NCBI RefSeq assembly: GCF_001667735.1
Contig: NZ_LZJN01000184.1
Span: forward strand, 23,603 to 87,602
Direction of reading: 5' to 3'
From: Mycobacterium sp. E183
Lineage (GTDB): Bacteria; Actinomycetota; Actinomycetes; Mycobacteriales; Mycobacteriaceae
Length of the DNA stretch: 64,000 nt
Part shown: positions 23,477 to 32,983 of the stretch, piece by piece
Layout: every line of letters begins with the position of its first letter
Numbering within the stretch: the first letter of the stretch is position 1
Translations under genes and position numbers: made by a program
Notes under the pieces: model-generated
Database searches by the model: none
Told to the model about the DNA's origin: nothing
What the model saw: the letters and a program-made list of their open reading frames with translations, nothing else

Positions 23477-26287
23477 CTACCCGGCGTCAACAGCGACGAC
23501 GCCGCGCCGAACGTCATTGATGGCGCGCTTGGCCGTGGCCCGCAACTCGGGATCGGGGGCGGCGTTGCGGACCTGGTCCAACAGATCCAGCACCTGGCGG
23601 CACCAGCGGACGAAATCACCCGCCAGCAGCGGCGAGCCGGCGCCGGCCGGGTCGACGGCCGCCAGGGCCGCGGCCAGGTCACCGGTCTTGGCCCAGCGAT
23701 AGATGACGTTGACGAAGCCGTCGTCGGGTTCCCGGCTCGGCGCGATCCGATGGGTCTGCTCGTCGGAGCGCAACGCGTACGACAGCCGCGACGTTTGCTG
23801 CAACGCCTGTCGCACCCGCTGAGTGGGCGCCTCGGCGGCGAACGCCGCGCGCGGGCCTTCACCACCGCGGCTCTCGTACAGGACCGCCGAGACCACCGCC
23901 GCCAACTCGGGCGGTTTCAGATCGGCCCACGCGCCGGTCCGCAGGCACTCGGCGACCAGCAGATCGCTCTCGCTGTAGATGCGGGCCAGCAGCCGGCCGT
24001 CGTCGGTGACGTGGGGATCGGTCTCCGGGCCCTGGATGAAGCCGCGCTCGGTGAGCAGGCCGACGATCCGGTCGAAGGTCCGCGCCAGCGAATTGGTCGC
24101 GGCGGCAACCTTTTTCTCCAGCTGCGCGTTGTCCCGTTCGATGCGCAGATACCGCTCGGCCTGCCGGACTCGCGACTCCAGCCCGGCGCTGTTGTGCGAC
24201 GGGTGCCGGCGCAGCTCCTCCCGCAACGAGGCCAGCTCCGGGTCGTGGAACGCCCCGTCGTGGTCGCCACGGCCGCCGCGGCGCCTGGCCGGAACGGCCA
24301 GCCCGGCCGCCGCCGACCGCAGCGCTGACGCCAGGTCACGCCGGACCCGCGGCTGGCGGTGCTCGACCCGCTTGGGCAATGGCATCGAGCCGACCGGAGC
24401 CGACGCGCCCGAGTAGTCGGCCGTGGAAATCCTTCCCGCCCAGCGGTTTTCCGTGAGCACCAACGGGCGCGGGTCATCGCCGTCGCGGGCCGATTCCAGC
24501 ACCACCGCCAGCCCGCCGCGCCTGCCATGGGTGATGTTGATGATGTCGCCGCGCCGCAGTGCGGCCAGGGCGTCGCTGGCCGCCTGACGGCGCTGCAGAC
24601 GCGACGCGCGGGACTGCGCGCGCTCCATCTCCGAAATGCGAGCGCGCAGCCGCGCGTAGTCGAGGATCGGGGCCTGCGGGCCGCCCAGCTCGGCGGCGAT
24701 CTCGGCGAGCATCGCGTTGCCGCGCTCGATTCCGCGGACCAGGCCGACGACGGAGCGGTCGGCCTGATACTGGGCGAACGACTGCTCCAGCAGCCGGTGC
24801 GCCTGCTCGGGCCCCATCTGCTGCACCAGGTTGATCGTCATGTTGTACGACGGGGCGAACGAGCTGCGCAGCGGGAAGGTGCGGGTGGAGGCGAGGCCCG
24901 CCACGGCGGACGGCTCGGTGTTCTCGTCCGTGGGATTCCACAGGACCACCGCGTGACCCTCGACGTCGATGCCGCGCCGCCCGGCGCGGCCCGTCAGCTG
25001 CGTGTACTCCCCCGGTGTCAGCGGCATGTGCTGCTCGCCGTTGAACTTGACCAGCCGCTCGAGCACCACCGTGCGGGCGGGCATGTTGATGCCGAGCGCC
25101 AGCGTCTCGGTCGCAAACACCGCCTTGACCAGACCGGCGGTGAACAGCTCCTCGACGGTGTGCCGGAACACCGGCAGCATCCCGGCGTGGTGGGCCGCCA
25201 GGCCGCGCAGCAGCCCCTCCCGCCACTCGTAGTAACCGAGCACCGCCAGGTCGGCGTCGGCGAGATCGCCGCAGCGGTGGTCGATCACCTCGGCGACCTG
25301 CGCCCGTTCCTCCTCGGTGGTCAACCGGAGCGGCGAGCGCAGACACTGCTGGACGGCGGCGTCGCAGCCGGCTCGAGAGAACACGAACGTGATCGCCGGC
25401 AGCAGCCCCTCGGAGTCCAGCGTCGCGATCACGTCCGCCCGCCCCGGTGGCCGGTAGAACCGCGGCCGGCCGGGCGCGCCGCGTCCACCGCGCCCGCGCC
25501 GCGGCTGCCAGTCCGACATCCGGTCGGCCTCCCGGCGATGCGCGATGTGGCGCACCAGGTCCGGGCTGACGCGCGCCTCGTGGCCGGCGACCGGCTGCCC
25601 GCCGGCTTCCGAGCTGCGGTAGTCGAAAAGGTCGAAGAGCCGCTTGCCCACCAACACGTGCTGCCACAACGGCACCGGCCGGTGCTCGTCGACCACCACG
25701 GTGGTATCGCCCCGCACCGTCTGGATCCAGCCGCCGAATTCCTCGGCGTTGCTCACCGTCGCCGACAGGCTGACCACCCGCACCTCGTCGGGCAGGTGCA
25801 GGATCACTTCCTCCCACACCGGGCCGCGCATCCGGTCGGCCAGGAAATGCACCTCATCCATCACGACGTAGGAAAGCCCTTGCAGCGCAGGCGAATCGGC
25901 GTAAAGCATGTTGCGCAGCACCTCGGTGGTCATCACCACCACGGGGGCGTCGGCGTTCACCGACATATCACCGGTCAGCAGGCCGATCCGGTCGCGGCCG
26001 TAGCGCGCGATCAGATCGGTGTGCTTCTGGTTGCTCAGCGCCTTGAGTGGCGTGGTGTAGAAGCACTTGCCGCCGGCGGCCAGCGCCAGGTGCACGGCGA
26101 ACTCCCCCACCACCGTCTTGCCGGCGCCGGTCGGGGCGCACACCAGCACGCCGTGGCCTCGTTCCAGCGCCGCGCATGCGCGCTGCTGGAAACCGTCGAG
26201 CGCGAAGGGCAATTCGGCGGTGAACCGGGTCAGCTCGACGAGCTCCGTTGCGTCCTTCGGCACCGACGGTTTAGGTGACATCGTCAT
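23477..26287 (-). CDS. helY: ATP-dependent DEVH-box helicase HelY (Ski2/Mtr4-like)
   Basis: A 936-residue superfamily 2 helicase, homologue of Rv2092c (906). Walker A is VCAPTGAGKTVVGEFAVHLA, and motif II is DEVH in VVMDEVHFLADRMRGPVWEE. Motif III is SLSATVSNAEEFGGW. Motif VI is QLTGRAGRRGIDVEG. The C-terminal third is the helical DSHCT-type region of RNA-exosome-type helicases, so a role in RNA turnover is likely. The start lies inside the end of tatC; ATG 26287 (MTMSPKPS) and ATG 26281 are both possible, and neither has a clear ribosome-binding site. Upstream residues up to 26410 are tatC shadow. Confidence 0.93.
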   Translation of the reverse strand: MTMSPKPSVPKDATELVELTRFTAELPFALDGFQQRACAALERGHGVLVCAPTGAGKTVVGEFAVHLALAAGGKCFYTTPLKALSNQKHTDLIARYGRDRIGLLTGDMSVNADAPVVVMTTEVLRNMLYADSPALQGLSYVVMDEVHFLADRMRGPVWEEVILHLPDEVRVVSLSATVSNAEEFGGWIQTVRGDTTVVVDEHRPVPLWQHVLVGKRLFDLFDYRSSEAGGQPVAGHEARVSPDLVRHIAHRREADRMSDWQPRRGRGGRGAPGRPRFYRPPGRADVIATLDSEGLLPAITFVFSRAGCDAAVQQCLRSPLRLTTEEERAQVAEVIDHRCGDLADADLAVLGYYEWREGLLRGLAAHHAGMLPVFRHTVEELFTAGLVKAVFATETLALGINMPARTVVLERLVKFNGEQHMPLTPGEYTQLTGRAGRRGIDVEGHAVVLWNPTDENTEPSAVAGLASTRTFPLRSSFAPSYNMTINLVQQMGPEQAHRLLEQSFAQYQADRSVVGLVRGIERGNAMLAEIAAELGGPQAPILDYARLRARISEMERAQSRASRLQRRQAASDALAALRRGDIINITHGRRGGLAVVLESARDGDDPRPLVLTENRWAGRISTADYSGASAPVGSMPLPKRVEHRQPRVRRDLASALRSAAAGLAVPARRRGGRGDHDGAFHDPELASLREELRRHPSHNSAGLESRVRQAERYLRIERDNAQLEKKVAAATNSLARTFDRIVGLLTERGFIQGPETDPHVTDDGRLLARIYSESDLLVAECLRTGAWADLKPPELAAVVSAVLYESRGGEGPRAAFAAEAPTQRVRQALQQTSRLSYALRSDEQTHRIAPSREPDDGFVNVIYRWAKTGDLAAALAAVDPAGAGSPLLAGDFVRWCRQVLDLLDQVRNAAPDPELRATAKRAINDVRRGVVAVDAG

Positions 26288-27239
26288 GCTGGCCGGCGGT
26301 GAACGACGGCTCCCGCGCCGGCTCGTGTATCGGTGCGGGCGCCTCGATGACCGAGGCCTCGTCGTCCGGGATCGCGGTCTGCGCTTCGCGCTTTGCCTTC
26401 CGCCTGTCATGCAGGCGGGCGATCTGGATGGCGAACTCCAGCAGCACCGACAGCGCCACGCCCAACGCGGTCATCGAGAACGGATCGGACCCGGGCGTGA
26501 AAACCGCGGCGAACACGAACATCCCGAAGATCAGGCCGCGCCGCCAGGACTTGAGCCGCTCGTAGGTCAGCACGCCCGTCATGTTGAGCATCACGATGAG
26601 CAACGGGAACTCGAAGCTGACCCCGAACACCACCAGCAGGTTGATCAGAAACCCGAAGTACCGGTCCCCGGACAGCGCGGTCACCTGCACGTCGCTGCCG
26701 ACCGTCAGCAGGAAGCCCAGCGCTTTGGACAGCACGAAGTAGGCCAGGATCGCGCCCGTGACGAACAGCGCCGCCGCGGGGATCACGAATCCGACCGCGA
26801 AGCGGCGCTCCTTTTGGTACAGCCCCGGCGTGATGAACGCCCAGAGTTCGTAGAACCACACCGGGCAGGCCAGCACGACCCCGGCGGTCAGCCCGACCTT
26901 GAGCCGCAACATGAACTGGTCGAACGGCGCCGTGGCCAGCAGCCGGCATTGACCGTCGGCGCTGATGCTGGCGCGCGCCGACTGAGGCAGGGAACAGTAC
27001 GGGTGGCGCAGCCACTCGCCGAGGCTTTCCAGCCCGAAGATCGAGTGCGAATACCAGAAGAACCCGAAGATCGTGGTGATCAAGATGGCGGCCAGCGACA
27101 GCAGCAACCGGGTGCGCAGCTCGGTCAGGTGATCGACGAGCGACATCGTCGCGTCGGGGTTGGTGCGGCTGCGCCTGTTACGCGGATTGAGACGCTTCAG
27201 CACGCCGGCAGTGCGCGCTGAAACCTTGAAAACTTTCAC
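26271..27239 (-). CDS. tatC: Twin-arginine translocase subunit TatC
   Basis: A 322-residue polytopic inner-membrane protein that recognises twin-arginine signal peptides. It has six hydrophobic segments and the signatures MSLVDHLTELRTRLL, LACPVWFYELWAFITPGLY and FGVSFEFPLLIVML. The C-terminal tail is charged and extended. The N-terminal extension before MSLVDHLTEL is also present in M. tuberculosis TatC (Rv2093c, 308). The GTG at 27239 is taken; it follows tatA by about 45 bp, and the stop overlaps the helY start. Confidence 0.95.
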   Translation of the reverse strand: MKVFKVSARTAGVLKRLNPRNRRSRTNPDATMSLVDHLTELRTRLLLSLAAILITTIFGFFWYSHSIFGLESLGEWLRHPYCSLPQSARASISADGQCRLLATAPFDQFMLRLKVGLTAGVVLACPVWFYELWAFITPGLYQKERRFAVGFVIPAAALFVTGAILAYFVLSKALGFLLTVGSDVQVTALSGDRYFGFLINLLVVFGVSFEFPLLIVMLNMTGVLTYERLKSWRRGLIFGMFVFAAVFTPGSDPFSMTALGVALSVLLEFAIQIARLHDRRKAKREAQTAIPDDEASVIEAPAPIHEPAREPSFTAGQHDDVT

Positions 27240-27284
27240 GACGCTCGTTCAGTAGCGCTCGGGCCCCGCGACGATGACGGCGGG

Positions 27285-27572
27285 CTACGCCGGGCGTGCT
27301 TCGGTGTGCCCCTGCTCGGCCGCCGGAGCGTCGACACGCTGCGACTGCACGGGAGTGGGGTTCGCCGCGGAGGGGGCGCTGTTGGTCGCGCTGTTGGTCT
27401 CCAAAGCCGACGACTCCGCTTTGTTCTCGGTCTGCATTTCGCGCAGCTCAGACTTGAAGATGCGCATCGACTTGCCCAGCGAACGTGCTGCATCGGGGAG
27501 CTTCTTGGCACCGAAGAGCAGGATCACCACCACGGCGAGGATCGCCCAGTGCCACGGACTAAGACTGCCCAC
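27285..27572 (-). CDS. tatA: Twin-arginine translocase subunit TatA
   Basis: A 95-residue protein. GSLSPWHWAILAVVVILLFG is the short membrane helix, followed by the amphipathic helix GAKKLPDAARSLGKSMRIFK and a disordered Ser/Ala/Pro tail. It forms the pore-like assembly of the Tat pathway. The start is the GTG at 27572: GGAGG lies 9-10 nt upstream, and the family N-terminus begins there, although the frame is open to 27623. Homologue: Rv2094c. Confidence 0.95.
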   Translation of the reverse strand: MGSLSPWHWAILAVVVILLFGAKKLPDAARSLGKSMRIFKSELREMQTENKAESSALETNSATNSAPSAANPTPVQSQRVDAPAAEQGHTEARPA

Positions 27573-27644
27573 TTTGATTACCTCCAGACGTCTACCCGAT
27601 GCTACCGCAGCGCGGCGATACACCGGACCGCCCGCGCCGTGGCC

Positions 27645-28616
27645 TCAGGGGGCAAGCGCCCGGTAGGACTCGAGGGCCGCCGCCGCCGCATCCCGGACAC
27701 GTACCGCCAGCGACTCCGGTTCAAGCACCCGCACGGCCGACCCGAAGCCCAGCACGAGGCGGGTCATCCAGTCCTCGGAGGCGTAGGTCATCACCGCCTC
27801 GCAGGACCCGTCCGGCAGCTCCCGCACGTCGCGCATCGGGTAGTACTCGAACATCCACGACGCCGACGGCGCGATCCGCAGCCTGGCCGACGGCAGCGAC
27901 GGGTCGCCGTCGAACAGGGAGGTGTCCGGCGGCGCCTGTAGCGCCAGTTCGGGCGGGGCCGCCGGCTCGTCCAACTCGGTGGCGTCGACGATGCGGTCGA
28001 AGCGGAACAGCCGCACCCCTTCGGCCTCGCGTGACCAGGCCTCCAGGTAGCTGTGGCCGCCGATCAGCAGCACGCGGATGGGGTCGACGATCCGGCTGGT
28101 CAGGGTGTCGTGCGACGCGGAGTAATAGTCGATGGCCAGCGCGTGTTTGGACTGCACCGCGGTGCGCACCGCGGCCGCGGCGTGGCTCTCCGCGGGTGCC
28201 TGCTCGTCGACCGCTGCCGCCGACCCGGTGGCGTCCTGCCCGACGGCACCCGCCGCGGCCTCGATCTTGGCGATCGCGCTGCGCGCCGCCTCCGGATCCA
28301 CGACGCCCGGAATGTCGGCGAGCGCGCGCAGGGCCACGAGCAGACCGGTGGCCTCGGGCGAGGTGAGTTTGAGGGGCCGGTCGATGCCCGCGGAGAAGGT
28401 GACCTCGATGGTGTCGCCGGCGAATTGGAAGTCGATCAGGTCTCCCGGGTAGTAGCCGGGCAGCCCGCACATCCAGAGCTGGTTGAGGTCCTCTTCCAGC
28501 TGCTTGGCGGACACCCCGAGGTCGGCGGCGGCCTTGGCGCGGGTGACCCGCGGGTTGGCCTGGAAGTACGGCACCATGTTGAGCAGCCGGACCAGGCGTG
28601 TGGATATGGCGGTCAC
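27645..28616 (-). CDS. pafC: WYL-domain transcriptional regulator PafC
   Basis: A 323-residue regulator with an N-terminal winged helix (about 1-70; RLVRLLNMVPYFQANPRVTR, then AKAAADLGVSAKQLEEDLNQ), a WYL domain (about 150-235; ALAIDYYSASHDTLTSRIVD) and a C-terminal WCX region. PafB and PafC form the heterodimeric activator of the RecA-independent DNA-damage response in mycobacteria. The GTG start overlaps the pafB stop (GTGA). The frame open to 28847 is pafB shadow. Homologue: Rv2095c. Confidence 0.94.
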   Translation of the reverse strand: MTAISTRLVRLLNMVPYFQANPRVTRAKAAADLGVSAKQLEEDLNQLWMCGLPGYYPGDLIDFQFAGDTIEVTFSAGIDRPLKLTSPEATGLLVALRALADIPGVVDPEAARSAIAKIEAAAGAVGQDATGSAAAVDEQAPAESHAAAAVRTAVQSKHALAIDYYSASHDTLTSRIVDPIRVLLIGGHSYLEAWSREAEGVRLFRFDRIVDATELDEPAAPPELALQAPPDTSLFDGDPSLPSARLRIAPSASWMFEYYPMRDVRELPDGSCEAVMTYASEDWMTRLVLGFGSAVRVLEPESLAVRVRDAAAAALESYRALAP

Positions 28617-29608
28617 GACGGCCCCCCGCCGTCCAGGTGGGAGCCAAGCCGCGCCAGGACGTCGTCGCGCAGCTGCTGCGGTTCGAGCACGACCGCGTCG
28701 GCCCCATAGCCGGCGATGTCGCCCGCCAGCCGGTCGCTGGACCCGATGTCCAGTTCGATCACCTCCCCGTCGCGGCCGCCCAGTTGCCGCGCGCCGGTGG
28801 ACCGCCCAGCGCGCCGCAGCGCGGTGGCCCGCCCGTCGGCGACCCATACCCGCGCCTGCCCACCGGTCGGCGTCTCGGCGATCGTCCGGGCCACGATATG
28901 GCGCAAATCCACATCCGCGGGCACCACCACCGCCCCGGCCGGGCCGATCGGCCGGACCTCGGCGCCGATCCGCGACAGCCGGAAGGTCCGGGTGGCGTCG
29001 CGGTCGCGATCATGACCCACCAGGTACCAGCGGCCCTTCTGGGTGACGACGCCCCACGGCTCCACGGTGCGCACGCTGTACGGCTCGGCGCGCGAGGGCC
29101 GGTGCGGGAACTGCACCGCCTGCCGGGAATCGATGGCCGACAGCAGGATTCCGAGAACCTCTTCCGAACCGCGCAGCCCGGGCACCCCGGCCGGTGAGGC
29201 GATCGCCACCGGCGCATCGGGGTCGACGTCCACGCCCGCGGCGCGCAGCTTGAGCAGCGCACCCTGGGTGGCGGTGATCAATTCGGGCGACTCCCACAAT
29301 TGGGTCGCGACGGCTACCGCGGCCGCCTCGTCGGGAGTCAGCTCGACCGCCGGCAGCGCGTAGGCGTCCCGGTTGATCCGGTACCCCTCGGTGGGCTCCA
29401 TGGCCGACGCCCTGCCCACCTCGAGCGGGATGCCCAGGTCGCGCAGCTCGTTCTTGTCCCGCTCGAACATGCGGGAGAAGGCCTCGGCGCTCGGGCTGTC
29501 CGCGTAACCGGCCACGCTGGACCTGATCTTCTCCGCGCTGATGTAGCCGCGGGTGGACAGCAGGGCGATGACGAGATTGACCAACCGCTCGACTTTCGAG
29601 GTCGCCAT
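28613..29608 (-). CDS. pafB: WYL-domain transcriptional regulator PafB
   Basis: A 331-residue paralogue of PafC with the same order: winged helix (MATSKVERLVNLVIALLSTR), WYL domain (PSRAEPYSVRTVEPWGVVTQ and KGRWYLVGHDRDRDATRTFR) and WCX tail. The ATG at 29606-29608 matches the family N-terminus; a GTG two codons earlier is possible. Upstream on the minus strand is the palindrome ggttataacc (29617-29626), whose TATAAC could serve as the -10. Despite the name, the protein is not part of the proteasome; it is only clustered with pafA. Homologue: Rv2096c. Confidence 0.94.
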   Translation of the reverse strand: MATSKVERLVNLVIALLSTRGYISAEKIRSSVAGYADSPSAEAFSRMFERDKNELRDLGIPLEVGRASAMEPTEGYRINRDAYALPAVELTPDEAAAVAVATQLWESPELITATQGALLKLRAAGVDVDPDAPVAIASPAGVPGLRGSEEVLGILLSAIDSRQAVQFPHRPSRAEPYSVRTVEPWGVVTQKGRWYLVGHDRDRDATRTFRLSRIGAEVRPIGPAGAVVVPADVDLRHIVARTIAETPTGGQARVWVADGRATALRRAGRSTGARQLGGRDGEVIELDIGSSDRLAGDIAGYGADAVVLEPQQLRDDVLARLGSHLDGGGPS

Positions 29609-29796
29609 TCGCACCAGGTTATAACCGTCGCCCGTGGTGCGCCTGCACCGGCCTGCGAGTCGCAGTTTTCACAATTGGCACATCAGTCACTAGTTCGCCG
29701 GGACCACCGGCTCGACGGATTTGATAGCGCCCGCGATATCAGTCGTGGCGCGCATCGGTGGGTACGAGCGACGGGTGTGGCAGCTGTGACCAGAAA

Positions 29797-31155
29797 CTAC
29801 ATGCTGGCGATCAGCCGCTTGACCCGCTCGTCGACCGCCCGGAAGGGGTCCTTGCACAACACGGTCCGCTGGGCCTGGTCGTTGAGCTTGAGGTGCACCC
29901 AGTCGACGGTGAAGTCGCGGCCCGCAGCCTGAGCGGCGCTGATGAATTCGCCGCGCAGCCGCGCCCGGGTGGTCTGCGGCGGGTGGTCGACGGCCTCCGC
30001 TATCTCCTCGTCGGTGGTGACGCGCGCCGCCAGGCCCTTGCGCTGCAGCAGGTCGAACACGCCGCGCCCACGCTTGATGTCGTGATAGGCCAGGTCCAGC
30101 TGGGCGATCTTGGGGTCGGACAGCTCCATGCTGTAGCGGTCCTGGTAGCGCTGGAACAGCTTGCGCTTGATCACCCAGTCGATCTCGGTGTCCACCTTGG
30201 CGAAGTCCTGGCTCTCGACGGCGTCTAGCTGACGCCCCCACAGGTCGACGACCTGCTCGATCTGGGCGTTGGGCTCGCGGGTCTGCAGGTGTTCGACGGC
30301 GCGGCTGTAGTACTCGCGCTGGATGTCCAGGGCGCTGGCCTGCCGGCCGCCGGCCAGCCGCACGGGCCGCCGCCCGGTGATGTCGTGGCTGACCTCGCGG
30401 ATGGCGCGGATCGGGTTGTCCAGCGAGAAGTCACGGAAGGGGACGCCGGCCTCGATCATCTCCAGCACCAGCGCGGCGGTGCCCACCTTGAGCATGGTGG
30501 TGGTCTCGCACATGTTGGAGTCGCCGACGATCACGTGCAGCCGCCGGTACTTCTCGGCGTCAGCGTGCGGCTCGTCTCGGGTGTTGATGATCGGACGGCT
30601 GCGGGTGGTAGCCGAGGAGACGCCCTCCCAGATGTGCTCGGCGCGTTGCGACAGGCAGAACGTCGCCGCCTTCGGGGTCTGCAGCACCTTGCCGGCCCCG
30701 CAGATCAGCTGGCGCGTGACCAGGAACGGCAGCAGCACATCGGAGATCCGGGAGAACTCGCCGGCCCGCACGATCAGGTAGTTCTCGTGGCAGCCATACG
30801 AGTTGCCCGCCGAGTCGGTGTTGTTCTTGAACAGGTAGATGTCGCCACCGATGCCCTCGTCGGCCAGCCGCTGCTCGGCGTCGATCAGCAGGTCTTCCAG
30901 CACCCATTCGCCGGCCCGGTCGTGGGTGACCAGCTGCACCAGGCTGTCGCACTCGGCCGTCGCGTACTCGGGGTGGCTGCCCACGTCGAGGTACAGGCGG
31001 GCGCCGTTGCGAAGAAAAACGTTCGAGCTGCGCCCCCACGACACGACGCGCCGGAACAGGTATCGGGCGACCTCGTCCGGCGACAGCCGGCGATGGCCGT
31101 GGAACGTGCAGGTGACACCGAACTCGGTCTCGATGCCCATAATTCGTCGCTGCAC
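29797..31155 (-). CDS. pafA: Pup--protein ligase PafA
   Basis: A 452-residue ATP-dependent ligase, the same length as Rv2097c and nearly identical. It joins the C-terminal Glu of deamidated Pup to substrate lysines. Conserved catalytic features are MGIETEFGVT (Glu9, metal/ATP), RLYLDVGSHPEYATAE (Asp57, the catalytic base), LFKNNTDSAGNSYGCHENYL, and INTRDEPHADAEKYRRLHVI. Start GTG (31153-31155) lies 7 nt after TACGCT on the minus strand, so it is leaderless. In M. tuberculosis a block including PE_PGRS36 and helZ separates it from prcA; here only 179 bp do. Confidence 0.97.
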   Translation of the reverse strand: MQRRIMGIETEFGVTCTFHGHRRLSPDEVARYLFRRVVSWGRSSNVFLRNGARLYLDVGSHPEYATAECDSLVQLVTHDRAGEWVLEDLLIDAEQRLADEGIGGDIYLFKNNTDSAGNSYGCHENYLIVRAGEFSRISDVLLPFLVTRQLICGAGKVLQTPKAATFCLSQRAEHIWEGVSSATTRSRPIINTRDEPHADAEKYRRLHVIVGDSNMCETTTMLKVGTAALVLEMIEAGVPFRDFSLDNPIRAIREVSHDITGRRPVRLAGGRQASALDIQREYYSRAVEHLQTREPNAQIEQVVDLWGRQLDAVESQDFAKVDTEIDWVIKRKLFQRYQDRYSMELSDPKIAQLDLAYHDIKRGRGVFDLLQRKGLAARVTTDEEIAEAVDHPPQTTRARLRGEFISAAQAAGRDFTVDWVHLKLNDQAQRTVLCKDPFRAVDERVKRLIASM

Positions 31156-31162
31156 GTAATCG

Positions 31163-31168
31163 AGCGTA
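31163..31168 (-). promoter_or_regulatory. -10 element of a leaderless pafA promoter
   Basis: The minus strand reads TACGCT, then seven bases (cgattac), then the GTG start. This lies in the 179-bp pafA-prcA gap (31156-31334), in which I see no gene and no clear terminator for prcA. Confidence 0.55.
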
Positions 31169-31334
31169 CTGGTTGTCTGACCGGGACGGTGCGGAAGCCG
31201 CGCCTACGGATCCGGACGAGTTTCGCGAAGCCCGCCAGGGCACCGCCTGGGGACCGCAACGGGACGTCGACAACTCGGACACCCGCGGGCGCGGTGTTCA
31301 GCCCGTAGCGAACACCGCACGCGGCGGGCCCGAG

Positions 31335-32108
31335 TCAGCCGGCGGCGTCGCCGTTGGATTCCGGCGCTTCGCCGTTGGTTTCCGACTGCCTCGAATCGCC
31401 CTCTTGCAGCAGACCTTCCAACGTGGCCCGGTTGATGCGCCGGAACGCCCGGCGTGGCCGGTTGACGTCCAGGATGGCGACCTCCAGGCTGCCCACGTCC
31501 GGGGAGGGCTGGTCCCCGCCTGAACCGTCGGTGCTGCCGGCCCGCAGCGCCTTCACGGCGATTTTGGTCGCCTCGCGCAAGTCGGCGTTCTCCGCGTAGG
31601 ACTCCTTGAGCGCGGTCGTGATCGGCTCGGTGGTGCCGCCCATCACCACGAAGTGCGGCTCGTCGGCGATCGACCCGTCGTAGGTGATGCGATACAGCTC
31701 AGGCGGTTTCGTCTCGCCGTAGTGCGCCACCTCGGCGACGCACAATTCCACCTCGTACGGCTTAGCCTGCTCGGTGAAAATGGTGCCCAGGGTCTGCGCG
31801 TAGACGTTGGCCAGCTGGCGTCCCGTGACGTCGCGGCGGTCGTAGGCGTAGCCCCGGGTGTCGGCGAACTGGATTCCGCCGCGGCGCAGGTTGTCGAATT
31901 CGTTGAACTTGCCGGCGGCCGCGAAGCCGACGCGATCGTAGAGCTCACTGATCTTCTGCAGGGACCGCGACGGGTTCTCCGCCACGAACAGCACACCACC
32001 GGCGTAGACCAGCGCCACCACGCTCTTGCCGCGCGCGATGCCTTTGCGCGCGAGCTCGCTGCGCTCGCGCATCGCCTGCTCGGGCGATATGAAATACGGG
32101 AAGCTCAC
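31335..32108 (-). CDS. prcA: 20S proteasome alpha subunit PrcA
   Basis: A 257-residue Ntn-fold subunit forming the outer rings and gate of the mycobacterial proteasome. The N-terminal gate segment is MSFPYFISPEQAMRERSELA, then RKGIARGKSVVALVYAGGVL. The C-terminal 55 residues are an acidic, poorly conserved tail. The GTG overlaps the prcB stop (GTGA), so subunits are made in coupled amounts. Homologue: Rv2109c. Confidence 0.96.
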   Translation of the reverse strand: MSFPYFISPEQAMRERSELARKGIARGKSVVALVYAGGVLFVAENPSRSLQKISELYDRVGFAAAGKFNEFDNLRRGGIQFADTRGYAYDRRDVTGRQLANVYAQTLGTIFTEQAKPYEVELCVAEVAHYGETKPPELYRITYDGSIADEPHFVVMGGTTEPITTALKESYAENADLREATKIAVKALRAGSTDGSGGDQPSPDVGSLEVAILDVNRPRRAFRRINRATLEGLLQEGDSRQSETNGEAPESNGDAAG

Positions 32109-32983
32109 TTCTCACCACCGTCGGGGCCGAAAGTGTCTGCGCGTGAGCGGCTTTCGATCACCTCGCGGGCGAGCTCGGCGATCCGGCTCTCGGGCACCTC
32201 GGCCGCCCCCTCGGCGCCGATGGTGACCGCCGTCGGGTAGATGCCCCGAACCAAGTCAGGCCCGCCGGTGGCGGAGTCGTCATCGGCGGCGTCGTAGAGC
32301 GCCTCGACGGCCACCCGCACCGCCGAATCGGCATCGACGACCCGCGAATACAACTTCTTTATGGAGGACTTGGCGAAGATCGAGCCCGACCCCACCGACT
32401 GATAACCCTCTTCCTCCAGGTTCCAGCCGCCGGCGGCGTCGAACGAGACGATCCGGCCGGCGCCTTCGGGGTCGGGCGCGTCGATGTCGTACCCCGCCAG
32501 CAGCGGCAGAGCCACCAGGCCCTGCATCGCCGCGGCCAGGTTTCCGCGCACCATGATCGCCAGTCGGTTCACCTTGCCGGCAAACGTGAGCGGCACGCCT
32601 TCGAGCTTCTCGTAGTGCTCGAGTTCGACGGCGTAGAGGCGGGCGAACTCCACGGCGATGGCCGCGGTGCCCGCGATGCCGGTCGCCGTGTAGTCGTCGG
32701 TCACATAGACCTTTTTCACGTCGCGCCCGGCGATCATGTTGCCCTGGGTCGAGCGACGGTCCCCGGCGATGACGACGCCACCGGGAAACTTCAGGGCGAC
32801 GATGGTGGTGCCGTGCGGCAGCTGCGAGCCCACCCCATCGGCGTGGGCACCGCCACCGAGGCTCGCCGGCAGCAGCTCCGGCGCTTGGCGGCGCAGGAAG
32901 TCAGCAAACGACGACAGGTCTACGGCGGGGGTTCCCGGGAATGCGGAGTTAGTGGACAGGCGATCGGAGAAGGGCCAGGTCAC
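32105..32983 (-). CDS. prcB: 20S proteasome beta subunit PrcB
   Basis: A 292-residue catalytic subunit. The propeptide is removed before Thr59 in QLPHG/TTIVALKFPGGVVIAG, exposing the nucleophilic threonine. Lys and Asp partners are in the following strands (GDRRSTQGNMIAGRDVKKVY). Start GTG 32983 overlaps the pup stop (GTGA); the frame open to 33193 is pup shadow. Homologue: Rv2110c (291). Confidence 0.96.
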   Translation of the reverse strand: MTWPFSDRLSTNSAFPGTPAVDLSSFADFLRRQAPELLPASLGGGAHADGVGSQLPHGTTIVALKFPGGVVIAGDRRSTQGNMIAGRDVKKVYVTDDYTATGIAGTAAIAVEFARLYAVELEHYEKLEGVPLTFAGKVNRLAIMVRGNLAAAMQGLVALPLLAGYDIDAPDPEGAGRIVSFDAAGGWNLEEEGYQSVGSGSIFAKSSIKKLYSRVVDADSAVRVAVEALYDAADDDSATGGPDLVRGIYPTAVTIGAEGAAEVPESRIAELAREVIESRSRADTFGPDGGEK

